From Ulva prolifera (taxonomy: Eukaryota; Chlorophyta; Ulvophyceae; Ulvales; Ulvaceae), in the NCBI GenBank assembly GCA_023078555.1, contig CM041197.1:8340842-8404841 (forward strand): DNA of 64,000 nt, written 5' to 3'. This document shows, one piece after another, positions 47,201 to 58,700 of the stretch (positions are counted from its first letter, which is position 1; every line of letters begins with the position of its first letter). Below the pieces are notes generated by a model. That model was given only the letters and a program-made list of their open reading frames with translations, was not told the DNA's origin and ran no database searches. Position numbers and translations under genes: made by a program.

Positions 47201-47810
47201 CCGAAGGAGATGCCGGTCGTGATCGATGTTCCCGCGTTTGACAGTGTGCTCGGGTTCACAGAGGGCTTCTATGACGAGGCGAGCCAGACGATGTACATCA
47301 TGTGAGTAGATCAAACTCCATGAGCTTGGGCCACTGCGTAGCAGGGTACAAGACCAAGCTACTATGCATCACGCTGGAATCCAGACGATGTACATCATGG
47401 GTGGCTGTGAGTGATAGCCAGACATGTTGACACAAGGCCAGGCGGTGTTCCTGGGTGTTGCGCTGGGTCAGCCTGGTCACCTGTGGACGCAGGCCGGTGC
47501 GTGCTGCATGGCGGGCGAATGGCCGGCCGGGGCCCGGGCGGGGAGCCCCACGGCCATGCTGAATGTGGCTGGCGCGAGGGAATGCCGCGGTCGCTGCAGT
47601 CGGGTTGTTGCAGCTGAGGCGCGAGCCGGAGTTTGGGAGTCCATCAGAATGATGTGCATGTGTCAGCTGGGTGGGCGGTCCCATCTCCTTGGGGATGTGC
47701 GCAGGGCGCTATTCTGGCATCGCAGGCGTGGGCACATTGACGACGTCGCCCGAGACTCTCCGGGGCACCCGGTGGGAGACTTGAGCAATGCATGTCGCCA
47801 AGTGTTGTGA
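38283..47810 (+). CDS. Giant multi-cNBD-like protein, about 2,380 residues
   Basis: Exons are 38283-38441, 38514-38889, 39121-41253, 41549-41745, 41924-41937 (14-base microexon), 41988-42206, 42444-42598, 42774-44887, 45156-45543, 46020-47301 and 47705-47810. Every junction keeps phase and the total is divisible by three. Four segments look like cyclic-nucleotide-binding folds: 39.80-40.18 kb (GAPLLREGAPAPAVFVLLSG), 40.22-41.17 kb (VPAGKPLCLRD, VCLVIIEGRVLEIEE, GALVGQEALLPE), 42.45-43.41 kb (RRGVILCVLSGRLSVLSG) and 43.45-43.87 kb (ETVLRGGELPQGVALVAEG). Long low-complexity inserts split the sheets, and the usual phosphate-binding cassette is not intact, so nucleotide binding is doubtful. The rest is Ala/Pro-rich. 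The protein may be a scaffold, for example in a flagellum, but this is a guess. A shorter end at the 47303 stop is possible. The microexon and the exact start are the least certain parts. Confidence 0.72.
47284..47400 (+). repeat. 19-bp direct repeat spanning the last donor of the cNBD gene
   Basis: CCAGACGATGTACATCATG occurs at 47284-47302 and again at 47382-47400. The first copy is the end of exon 10 plus the first intron base; the second lies in the intron and lacks the GTGAGT donor. Confidence 0.8.
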
Positions 47811-49364
47811 GGAGTGTGGACTTGGATGACGGCATGGCACGTTCGCCTGGGCTGTTGTGGGCCAGGTTCAGGGCGGCTCCAGCTGATCAAGGCGTGTTGC
47901 ACAAGTCAAAGCACATCAGGTGATACTGATGTGCAGCTGGCGGTATTGTGTGGCCTGTGATGCGGCCTGAGCGCACGGGGAAGGGGCGGCAACCGAGGGT
48001 TGCTACCGGTGCAAGCCATCAGTGAGCCACTGTCTGCATGAGGATGTCGAGGTACCCTCTTCCAGCACCAGCACAACCAGGTAGCTCAGGTGTGATGCGA
48101 GGACAGCTTCCCGGGATACTCCTCGAGCAGGACAGGTGGAAGTCACATCCACAGATACTACAATAATAAAACCGCAACAGCTTCATAATGGTTGGCGTGG
48201 AGTACTGTGGAGGACATGTGGCTGATGGATCTTCAGTGATGATGCGTGAGGGGACTTTCAGTCGGCGGCAGCGATTTGTGGCCTGCTGCACTTTTTGGCA
48301 GTTCTTGTGGCATGCCACTGTGATGATCTGTTAGTGCTTGTACTACGCCAGGTCTTCTGTGGCGTGCATCACATAGTTGCTGCAGCATGGACGTGATGCG
48401 TGAGATGACTCAACAACAGTTACAATGGGAGGCTGCTCCAGTGCACCTGTCAAGCAGAGCCACCGACGTCAAGTCTTCTAGAGACAAATGTGATGGTCAG
48501 GGATCATCAAGTGGCAGCGCAAAGACTGTTGCGATGACTGCGGCACAGTAACACAAAGCACTGGAGTAGGGGAAAGGTCGTTGGCAACGTCTATGTGTGC
48601 CGATTTAGGCTCCATGATAGGAACCTGCTAACATGAGGTGGACTCTTACATACTGGACAGGTACCTTGTCAAATATGATGACAGTGTTTTCTCGCTGGCC
48701 TTCGCAACAGCTGCTGGTGCAAACCCAACACATTTCACGCCAGGCACATCAAGGCTTCAGTCAGTATCAGATGCAAGAGCAGGAACGGCTTCGCTTTTGC
48801 AGAGGAACCATCACATGGTGGCTACAAGTTTTGACAGGATACATTGTTTCTGGCCATAGTGCAGCAGTTCCATGTCTTCGTGACAGGCTAGCATACCTGG
48901 AAACATGCCCAATACAAGCAGCATTGATGGAAGGTGTTGTGTGTGGTCGTCTAACGATCAGGGGCTGTTGCAGTAACAAAGGGACGCAATGTCGATCACC
49001 CTCCAGGCAGTTTTCAAGAAGGCGACCGCATGAATGCTTTCCATATCCAGTTTGTTGAAAAATAGCAGGTGCAGTCTTCAGCATTGAATATGGCTACTTT
49101 GCCACACTGTGGACAACATCATCATCTGTCTGGAAAGCCACCTGAAAGCTGAGCTGTGGTTGGTTGTTGTCTGGGGTTTTTGGCTGTGATGCTTTCTTGT
49201 GGTTGCTGGTGTGGCGGCCGGTCGCTGGGTTGGCTTGATGTTGTCTGTTTGCTTTGCCATACAATGGCCAGATATGTGTAACTTAATACACCTGAAAGCT
49301 GAGCTCGTACATCTGTGGAGTACGATCAACAGCTGACATTGACAGCACAACGGCTGTACTAAAT
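47811..49364. other. Spacer between the cNBD and phosphoesterase genes
   Basis: No gene could be supported. Open frames on both strands are long for this AT content but show no domain. It presumably includes the promoter of the phosphoesterase gene. Confidence 0.35.
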
Positions 49365-50738
49365 ATGGTCAGCATATTTCAACGCGAAAATATTGTACGC
49401 TACAGATTACGCGGCACGCACCTTAAGAAGAGACTGGTGCTTGTATTCACAGCGTTGTTCGCTATATCGGTAGTCCTCGGGACGATCAAGTGGGGGGGCA
49501 TTGGCGTGCCACGCGCGGCAGAGCAAAAGCTGTTTGATTCGCGTCCAGAGGCGACTTCAGCGTATGCAATGCGTGTCATACAAAGGTCGGCTGGCGAAGT
49601 ACAACTTCCTGGGTACACACGATTCGTGTGTCTCAGCGATACTCATGGCATCCACCGGGACTCCTCACTGTTGCAAGTGCGCACACTCTCGCAGAATATT
49701 GCAAATGCTTTTGCATGCAACTGCTGGTGTTGTTAGTCACCGCGGCCCCGTGTTCTTCTCATTCGCACACAAATTCACGAGTCCGCCTCACGTTGCAGGT
49801 TCCGAAGGGTGACGTCCTCGTGTTTGCCGGGGATGCCGGCATCGCCTCAAAATTACAGCTGCCCAATTTCACATCTTGGCTGGCCAGCTTACCGCATACG
49901 ACCAAAGTGGTGACCTTCGGCAACATGGACTTCTGGGCGGCCTCACAGCACTTCAGCAGGGAAGCACTTCCAGCAGCAGATGTCATCCTGATCGGAGAGT
50001 CTGCAGAGGCAGCAGGCTTCACATTTACTGGCTCTCCTTTCACGCCCAAATTCGCAGGCAGCTTCCAGCTGGAGTCAGAGGATCATGCAGGTGCCCCTCT
50101 GTCCATGTCCTGCCACTGTCGGGTACACCTCTGTGTACCAGCACCTGCCTGTCCCCCACCCATGCATGCCCGCTTGTGGCGCTTGTGGCTCTTCTGCGCC
50201 CAAGAGGATTATGCGCGTCATCTGATCCTGTTTCAGTCACGCCAATGCCCCAATGCTACCACAATGCCACTGCACGCGCCGCTGCGCCCTTGCCCAATGC
50301 CAATCACGTGCCCCCCACTGCACATTGCCATTGCCACAGAGCTTCCCGGATCTGAACCACCATGCATCAGCACCAGGGTCATCAGCTGACGCCCGCGCCG
50401 GTGCCGCAGCGGAGCACTGGGCGGCTGTGCTGCCTCCAGACACCCAGGTAGACATCCTCGTCACCCACGGCCCCCCGTCCGGCACCGCCGACGTCACCCG
50501 CGGCCGCCACGTCGGCGACGTCGCGCTCGCGCGCGCCGTGCAGGCGCTCTCCCGCCCACCGGCGCTCTGGGTTGTCGGCCACATCCACGGCGGCTACGGC
50601 GTCGCGCGGCTGCGGCACGCGGCGACCGGCGCCGACATCGTCGTCGCGAACGTTGCGGTGAACGACCTCCGCTCCGGCGCCGGCACCGTGCCGATGGTGT
50701 TTGACGTCGCGCGTGACTCCGACACACCACCTGGCTAG
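49365..50738 (+). CDS. Membrane-anchored calcineurin-like metallophosphoesterase, 3 exons
   Basis: A two-metal phosphoesterase of the MPPED/UPF0046-like group; natural substrate unknown. Exons are 49365-49676, 49799-50090 and 50410-50738 (phases 0 and 1), 310 residues. A basic N-terminus (LKKR) precedes a hydrophobic anchor at 24-41 (VLVFTALFAISVVLGTI), so the enzyme domain probably lies in a lumen or outside the cell. Family motifs are all placed: D92-x-H94 (CLSDTHG), GD at 115-116 (VFAGDAG), GN-x-D at 145-148, TH at 220-221 (LVTHGPPSG) and GHIH at 258-261 (VVGHIHGGYG). The third block reads GNMD, where most members have GNHD or GNHE, so the usual catalytic His is Met here. An alternative exon 3 acceptor a few codons earlier would add a short Ala/Ser segment. 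Confidence 0.88.
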
Positions 50739-50942
50739 AGGGGTTCACATGCTCGCAACGACTGTCCACCTGCGCTTGACACCGGGCCAATGCCTGCTCC
50801 GCTCGCATCAGACTCTGCGCAGCCTACATTATCGAGGGCAAACAGCGCTGTGTCACGGCGGCGCGTGCCGCAGTGGCTTGAGTGGCAATCTGCGGCTGCG
50901 CCAATGCCACCAGCTTCTGGTGTCGACACCAAACGGGACCTT

Positions 50943-50961
50943 GGGGGGGGGGGGGGGGGGG
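50943..50961 (+). repeat. Pure G run (19)
   Basis: Nineteen G in a row in the spacer after the phosphoesterase gene. Confidence 0.9.
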
Positions 50962-51861
50962 TGCATGCAGGAACCTGAGTCCCGGCCACAGGACCCTGCG
51001 GTCAAGGCAGCCATGTAATGCATGTGTCACATGTAAGATCGGCGAGGGCGGGGTTGAGATTCCGGTGTGTCTTGCTGGTCCGCCCTCATGGGAAAAGCAA
51101 AACCGTTCTCGCCACGGCTAGCGGGGAGCTCAGATGTGGGACTGGTGACAGCAGCCGCGGCAGCTGCGACACCTGTGCCACGTGCGGTTTGATCCAGTGT
51201 GCGCAAACAGACCGAGGGGGCGGGTGTGCGCCGCGCCCGGTGCGATGTGTCTGCAGCGCAGCGGCCGCGGCGTCTCTGCCGGCGCGTGGCGGTGCGTGGC
51301 GGCGCGTGGCGGCGCGCAGAGGGTCATGGGGCGCTGTGCGCGTGATCGGGGCCTCGAGGCGCGTGGCGCGAGTGCGGCCGGGTGTGTGTGCGGGCCGCAG
51401 GGCCGGCCGATGTCTCACGGTATCGTTTGTCATCACAAGCGCTTCTCGCACGCGTCACTGTGGGGCCTCACAAGTGTGCTGCTGCGCGTGTCACGCCAGC
51501 AGCGACGCTTCGTGGGGTGTTTATGACGCCCGTATGCAAGGGCATGCCCGCGAGCTGTGTCGGATAACCGATGTGTAAGGTGACCAAACGCAGTGCCTGT
51601 GGTTGCAGTCTGTTGCAGCTGTTGGTCTTGCAGGCATGGGTTTGCTGCTTTCCGAGGGGGGGCACGCTGACAGGTTGTGGCGTGCGGAGTGAGATGGTGA
51701 GGTGGCCACCAGCGCCCTGGTTCAGCGGCGTGCGTGCTGCCTAGAAGGTGCTGGGCAGCTGGACTGGCAGCATGTGCCGCGATGACAGTGTGAACATCAC
51801 CCGTGGATGCCTGCCCTGTGCGTGTTCCGAACGTGCTTTGTTGGAGGGACGGACTATTTGT

Positions 51862-51896
<35 letters not shown>
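51862..51896 (+). repeat. Pure G run (35)
   Basis: Thirty-five G in a row in non-coding DNA. Confidence 0.9.
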
Positions 51897-51899
<3 letters not shown>

Positions 51900-52940
51900 A
51901 TGGCTGTGACAGGTCAGTGGTACAAGAGCATAGGTTGACAGGTAGGTCAGTGTGACTTGTCTGCATGGCTTTGGCAAGCTGAGACGCTTTCAGCCCTGGG
52001 CATGGCTCGCCTGCACAGGCTGGTGTTGGGCCATCAGGCCCAATCACATAGTGTCTTTGCTGCTTTCTGGGCTCAGTTGTGAGGTGACAGACAAATTGTA
52101 GCAGTAGGCCCACTATTTCGCTCCCTTGTGCAGCATGATGAAGCCCATAACAGCATGTTGAGCGCATGGACAGTCCAGCACTGCTGCAGCACATGCGAGG
52201 AACAGGCCAGCAGTGACAAGCGGCTGACAACAAGAACCTTGTTGCTTGGAAGAGTGAGAGGCAAGTGTGCTGTCACCGCTCATGACGCAGTATCACATGC
52301 AGTTCACTGCCGTTGGAATGCAACACCAGACAGTAAGACGTCACTGCTCCATGGCACAAGAACCAATTATTGGTGTTGGGCAGTTTCGCCAGCTGCAGTT
52401 GGGTCAGGAACATATCAACAGCTACCTCCTGGATCAACAAGGTCACAGGTAGTTGGAGAACGACTGTTGCGATGCAGGTACATGGAACAGTATCTGCATC
52501 TGGAATGGAGCCTCAGAGGCCAGGCTATCCAAAATGCACCATGTTCACCAACGCAAGGAACGAGAGCATGTCTGGCAACCCTGCTGGGGTGGGCGTCAGG
52601 AAATCGACTGGTCCACTGATTACACCATGACCTAAGCACTGGCAAGTCCTTGTGGATAAGGATGTGCAACCACACAAACATCAACAACACTCTGTGCCTC
52701 AGTGACATGATGGCACCAGGTGTCCCCAGCTAGCCGCACTGCACTTCCCTCTCCATCCACACTCAATCTCAAAGCATGCGCCACTTCTGGTGCCCCGAAA
52801 AGGGGTGAACAGTGCACATGCATCGTGCATGCCAGTTCTGTGGCCTCAGAACACACAGGCGTCAAGATGCGACACATCAAGGCCTGAGAAGAACACATCA
52901 AAACAAGTACCAGCCCCTGGCTGGAACGCCCCCCAGGAAC

Positions 52941-52941
<1 letters not shown>

Positions 52942-52973
<32 letters not shown>
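52942..52973 (+). repeat. Pure C run (32)
   Basis: Thirty-two C in a row in non-coding DNA downstream of COL-C. Confidence 0.9.
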
Positions 52974-52974
<1 letters not shown>

Positions 52975-53728
52975 AATCACACCCACACAACCATGAGTGC
53001 GACACGTCACATTGCATCTGTGGCTGTCTTGCATCATACATATCTGGCAGAGCTCGGCGTGCCGACCAAACAGCACGAAGGTCGGACCTGATCGCCTGTC
53101 ACCCCTGGTGATGTCCTCCAATCGACGGACGACCACGAGCAGTGACAACCATTCACACCGGCAACCCCACCCCCCCCCCTCCCCCCCGTCCGACCCCGCC
53201 TGCCAGCGCGGAATCTGGTAGACGGTACGCAGGAGCGGGGTCGTGTACTGCCGCCCCGCCTCACTGATGGCGACTCGCGGGGGCAGGTGAAACCGCCCAC
53301 CACCGTCGAGCCACCCAGTGCACAGCGCGCTGAGGCGGTAGCAGGCAACAAGCCACCGAGGCGCATAGCGATACGGAGGCAGCGGCAGTACACAGCATCA
53401 CATGGCGCAGAATCACAACTATCACAGGGTGCATGAGGCCGCCCACCCGGGAAGCAGTGGCGGGCCTCACAGTACAGGCAGACACGGAATCATGCAGGCT
53501 GCTACAGGCAGCGGAGTGGCCCTGCGCCGGCAGAGGAATGTGCGCTAAATGGAGCGCCAAATGGTAGTGTACTCTATCCTCTGTCGGCCAGGGTGGGTTT
53601 GTCTGTGTTGCAGTGAGCCGGCTGGGCACGCGCGCCGGGCGGGCGCGGGTGTGAGCCGGGTCACGGAGCAGGGCGCTCTGTCCTGGCGGCAGAGGCACAG
53701 GATCGCAATGTAACGGGGCCGCAGCGCC

Positions 53729-55355
53729 CTACGCCTTGGGGGCTGCCGGGTCCGCCTTACAGATGAAGCGGCCATGAACACGCGGCCGCGAGTCAGCGTA
53801 GAGCTTGCGGCTCGCGTAGCGGACCGTCTTGCGGCACGAGAGGAGCTGCTTCTTGCCCTGAAAGCGGGAGATCTGCCGCTTCCGGATCTGGGCACGCTCC
53901 GCGTGCTCTTTCTTGGAGCCGCTGTGCTGTGGCTGCAGGGACGCTGGGATATAGGTCATCCACAGTGGCATGTGCCATCCCATCGGCATCATTGCGGGCA
54001 TGGCCGCGACGTACGGCATTGCTTGCTGCATCGATGCCCAGCTTGGGACAGGTTGGGAGCCCATTTGGGGGTACATAGCCTGCAGTGCAGCTGGCGCGCA
54101 GCCAAACGCAGGCAGCTGCATGGCAGGAGCTAAACTGGGCTGTGTTGCTTGACCGGCCACGTTATGCTGTGCAACTGAAGGTTGCTCCCTGGCTGCTGGG
54201 ACAGAGTGTGCAGCGACACTGGTGATTGTCGTCGCAGCCAGGGCTTGGTTGACGGGCTGCGAAGGAGCAAAGAGCGCGTGCGTGTTGCCGGCGCCAACAG
54301 CCGGCATTGCGTTATATGTGGCGCTTGGGCACGTCGGTACTGCAGCGTCATCTGCTTCGACATTTTCGACAGTGCGGCAGACGGCCTTGTTCAGATAGTC
54401 GCCATTGCCGTATTGGAAGGTCTGGTCATCGAGGCCGGCTTGAAAAAGCTGCACAAAAAGCCAGCGACTTGATATGAGCAAACAACACCTTGAATCACAC
54501 GGTAGCTCACAATGTAGCAATCTAATTCATTAACTCTGTCAAGTCGGCAATGACACGGCCGGTGTTGATTAACGGAGTGGACTGAACGTACAAGCAACAG
54601 ATCCAGCAGAAAGTATGCAATGAAAGTACGGCACGCAAGCCACACATGTAGCTCAGACATGAGTGCAGCGGGATGAACACAGGCCGGCAACATGGCCCTT
54701 CAAGCGTCCTGTCTGACAAAGCTACCAGAGAATCCGCTCACCTCCAGAGACTCGAAAGATGGCACTGTCAGCATGGTAGACTGCTTCGCTCCGAATTCAT
54801 TGTAGACGTCTGGTACGGGGTTCGCGCATGGAGTCGACCAATTCCGGAACTCGGCAGTGTTGCCCTAAAAGCAAGCGTGCCGTCAGAAGCGTTATGGCAC
54901 TGGAAAGCTCCAGCGCCAGAAATGACGCGATGAACTATGGAAATTACCTAAACGCTGGACGTTCAGAAATAGATGCAAGCTGTCAACTTCGCGGCACAGC
55001 TGCTGCCCGACAAGCAATGCCGTGAGCCATGTACAATGTTCAAATGAGCACACTTGAAACGCCAAGACTACGGAAGGAGCAGATATAATTAGTTGATATA
55101 ACGTACTTCCGCGCTGTTTGCATGATCCCACGGACTGCGGCCTTGGTCTGCAGTTGCCGTCGTTTGCACAACCTCACAGCTAGGCAGCGCTGTCCGCACA
55201 TGTGCTGATGCCAAATGGCTAGAACTCTGCAATCTTCTGTCGCAGGCACTGCAAAGGGCCGATCCATCCTGCTGGTACCAGATATCGGCCGAGTTCGGGC
55301 AGACAGCACAGCTCCATTGGCTGGGATAGTACATAGCTCCACAATCAAGAGACAA
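53729..55355 (-). CDS. CONSTANS-like protein C (COL-C) with degenerate B-box, 3 exons
   Basis: Third CONSTANS-like gene, on the opposite strand. Exons, in transcript order, are 55355-55107, 54864-54742 and 54448-53729 (363 residues). Introns are 242 and 293 bases, both phase 0 at the positions used in COL-A and COL-B. The B-box keeps C16, C19, D30, C35, C38 and H52, but position 27 is Tyr instead of Cys and position 43 is Gln instead of His, so normal zinc binding is unlikely. Exon 2 ends PSFESLE, matching the ESFE end of the paralogues. Exon 3 lacks the VNV opening but keeps a Met-rich block (AMPAMMPMGWHMPLWMTYIP) and a clear C-terminal CCT domain (TVRYASRKLYADSRPRVHGR). It is far more diverged than A is from B. 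The Pro/Ser-rich linker is shorter. It may act mainly through its CCT domain. Confidence 0.83.
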
Positions 55356-55502
55356 GCTGCAGTGAAACAGATCGAGTTCTCTCAGAAGTATTCAATCGTG
55401 GGAGCGCTTTACTTGACCACGACAGAATAAGCGGGCTTGCTTTGATGCTTGTGAATACGCCTGCCGAAAGAACAAGCAGAGTAGGCTAGGAGATCGCACA
55501 CA
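55356..55502. promoter_or_regulatory. Possible shared promoter region
   Basis: 147 bases between the COL-C start codon (minus) and a possible divergent small open frame (plus). If the latter is real this is a bidirectional promoter. No specific motif was identified. Confidence 0.25.
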
Positions 55503-55724
55503 ATGTCGACTGACAAGGTCTCAGAATGCTTTGTCACATATGAGCATTCCAAGACTGTGCGTGTCCATATCTCTTTACCACTTCTGCTTTCGAAAGGCTT
55601 CCACGCGAATCTTGAGATTCGGGACAGGACTGTCCTGTGCTGGCACAGCATGGCGAACTTGTCGGCGAAGCTGCAACTCAAACTTGCATGTGTGATGACG
55701 GTTCACCCTGACATGATCACATGA
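55503..55724 (+). CDS. Possible small protein of 73 residues, divergent from COL-C
   Basis: Uninterrupted from ATG to TGA. It begins MSTDKVSECFVTYEHSK and continues VRVHISLPLLLSKGFHANLE. Composition is balanced and not an artefact of GC-rich codons, and it is one of the few protein-like frames in this spacer. No domain is recognised and it could be one exon of a longer gene. Evidence is limited to the open frame and its position. Confidence 0.3.
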   Translation: MSTDKVSECFVTYEHSKTVRVHISLPLLLSKGFHANLEIRDRTVLCWHSMANLSAKLQLKLACVMTVHPDMIT

Positions 55725-58700
55725 CGATTTAGATCGTTAGACGACACGTCATAGGTCTGACGAGGGTGACGACCTCATGGCTTTGGGCGGCAAGGCCCCA
55801 GCTCGAAGATCGACCACCAGTGCAGCTCCGACCACTCCCACCAGACTGACAGCAAACGCGACAACGATGTGGGTAGCGAAACGGAAAACGCGGGCTCTAG
55901 AACAGGGCAGTCCCTCGCACAACCCACACCCTACGGCTATTGCACCATCCCCGCGCGCGCTACATCATGAGATAGGGACAGGACACACCCCCGCGGGCCC
56001 CGTCCCCCCCCACCTACTCACACATGCATCCATCCCGTGAATATTATTGATGTCGTGGCCATCTGGGCAGAGCTGCCCTGGGAGCCGCCCTGGGCCAGTT
56101 ACGAGAGGCCTGTATGCTCAAGCTTGATCAATAACAAAAGGCTTTCAACTCATGACTTGCACAGGATGGCAGCCATGCAGGTAGACAGGCGGACGCCAAG
56201 ACAAGACAGCCGCACCCTGCACACACCCAACCCCGTTCTCAACTACAGCACACAACAAAAGCACATGGAGCATGGTGTGCCATTGCAGATCCTTGCTGCC
56301 TTGATCCATACCACATGCCCCCACTCCCTCTTGCATATGCAAATGAATAAGTATGCCATTCACTTATCCTGAGGCATGGCTCTTTCTCGAGAGACTGTTG
56401 TTGTGTGGTGCTTCAGAACTGTTGATGTCTTTCAGCAGACCTGAGTGGGTCACAGAAGAGATGGGGTGGTAAGGAGTAGAATTCTACTTGCAATCGTTAA
56501 CGTACAATTCCTCATTTATGAAGTCACGTCCATAACATCTCACAGGCGCAGCTCCGGCCATGACGACGCCAGCTCTGATGTGACAGTGTCCATTGCTGCA
56601 GCATTCTTCGCCCCCACACCCACCGAGGATGGTCTTTTCAGTTGACTCTGCATGTGATTGCTTCAGTGGCTCTGGAAACCATCGCGTTCCGGGCTGTTTA
56701 GTACATGGCATGAGTATCAAGATTTCAACAGGCCTGCATGCTCAAATTATGGCACAGTAGGGGTGTTTTTAACGCCGATAGCTGTGGTCGAGACTGTGCT
56801 GATGAAGCCGCTTTCCACTTGATGGTGGTCAGAATCGACCATTTGGATTCAGCTGGCCTGCCATGGCTGAGGCATTTGACATGGTGGTCATTGATTGTAG
56901 TATTACGTAGCATCATGCAGCGATATTGTTTTGCAAGCGATGTCATATCTGAATGTCATGCGGGTTGTATGCTGTTTGGATGGTGGCATAGTGCAAGAGA
57001 CGTCCCATGCATTTGAGTGTAAACAGCTGTGTGTACTGCTTTGAAGAAGAGATCATTACAACATGCAAGCGTCACGATTCCATTGTCATGGGATTCTACA
57101 CTGCATAAGAGGTGCAGGTCAGCAAGAAAGCCTTCAACACAGCCTCTCTGTGTGCTTGGCTCTGTGAGCTGAAGCATTACGCCCATTAATGACGTCAGGA
57201 TTGTCCACGCTTAACTCACGTGGATCGATACTGGTTGAACAGCGACAAGTTGTTGCGTAGTCGGCAGTGCCGAATAGTTTTGCGTGAACGAAAATGCTGT
57301 CGCGAAAGTCACAGCCAGATTCGCAGCATATCCGTACCCTCCGAAACCAAGAAGTGGTTGACTTAAACGGGCGCAAATGTTGATTGCGACTTGCTGATCG
57401 CGCAGGGAGTATTCCCCTGGCTTCGACGAGCCGGTGCCTCAGTGTACGGCAGCGTATAACACTCACTGTGAAGGAGAAACGCTGCTGGCTTTCCCACCGA
57501 GAGCAGTACTCCTGAGCGATCTGCGGCTAGTGGTTTTTTTTTTGTATGTGTGTGGATCGACCGTGATGGGTGAATTGATTGGGATGCTGTGTTGGGATGT
57601 CTGGTAGCAACCTCACGAGGTCATGTGAACTGCCAGCAAATTCCGGCGAAAACAAACAGCAAAACCGCCATTTACATAATGTGCATTCGATCATCGTATG
57701 TGTGGTAGCTCAGCCGGTCTCGGCAGGCGCGGTGTCCGCTCCGCATGGTCACATCACGGTCACGGCGGAAGTCCCCGCACGACACCGGATGATCAAACAC
57801 TGAACATCTACGACCCATATTTCAGTGTTTTTGGGGTGTTCTCGGCCCATTGTGCTCGCTGGGCGTACGCAGGGCGCCGTTTAGGCCTCCAAGGGCAAAA
57901 TCGGCCTTTCGGCCGAAAACGGGATTTTCCTGCGTTTCGCCCAGGACCCTTACAGTTGCATCCAGTATGTTATTGTGTGTCTATATACACCGCCCAGGGC
58001 CCTGGGCGATGTCTGAGTTGCCCGCCGTCCCGATGGACGTGATTATGGCCCGAGTGCCGTATGCGATATTGCATGCAAGCACAGTTGAGACGTCGCACAG
58101 CTGCAGGCCGATCCAGATGAGCCAGATGATTCCTACAGCTGTTCAGCGTATCACGTCACCGTGTGTACAATACTTTTCAGCACCTGCTTTTCGACGATGA
58201 CTGGGGATGCTCCACCACGCATCGGTGCTCTCGGAACGATTCTGGCCCCTGGAGGTGGATACGTCCGTATCTCGAACTGGTGCCTGTGATGCACTCGGAT
58301 CACGAGATGGCACGCGCTTGGAACGAGCCGTCACATACTAACCCAACCCCCAAAAGGCCCCGAATTCGGTCCCGCAAAACTGAGGTCATGCCGCAGTTCA
58401 GGCCGCAGGTTATTCCTGTGTAAGTAGCCAGAAATAGCCGATAGCGTGGCCTAACCGTCAGGCCCTAACAAGGCGACTTTCGCGAAATGTCAACGATCGA
58501 TTCGAATTCTTTGCTGTCGAGCGCACCGCGGATGCATCGTCACGAAAGCCAGCCGACAAGCCACAAGCCCGCAGCTAACTCGCACATCAGATGATGATGA
58601 TATACTGGTTTGCCATGAGCGCCAATGCAGCGTGCGAGGTGCAGCGCTCCATTGTTGCAGACTGCGTGTCGCATGCACCACTGAACGCCAATGTTTGCGC

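Larger units (their letters stand above)
50739..53728. other. 3-kb convergent spacer with homopolymers
   Basis: The flanking genes point towards each other. No gene is supported. The region contains three long G or C runs (listed separately) and a smaller C-rich stretch near 53168-53188. Confidence 0.4.
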
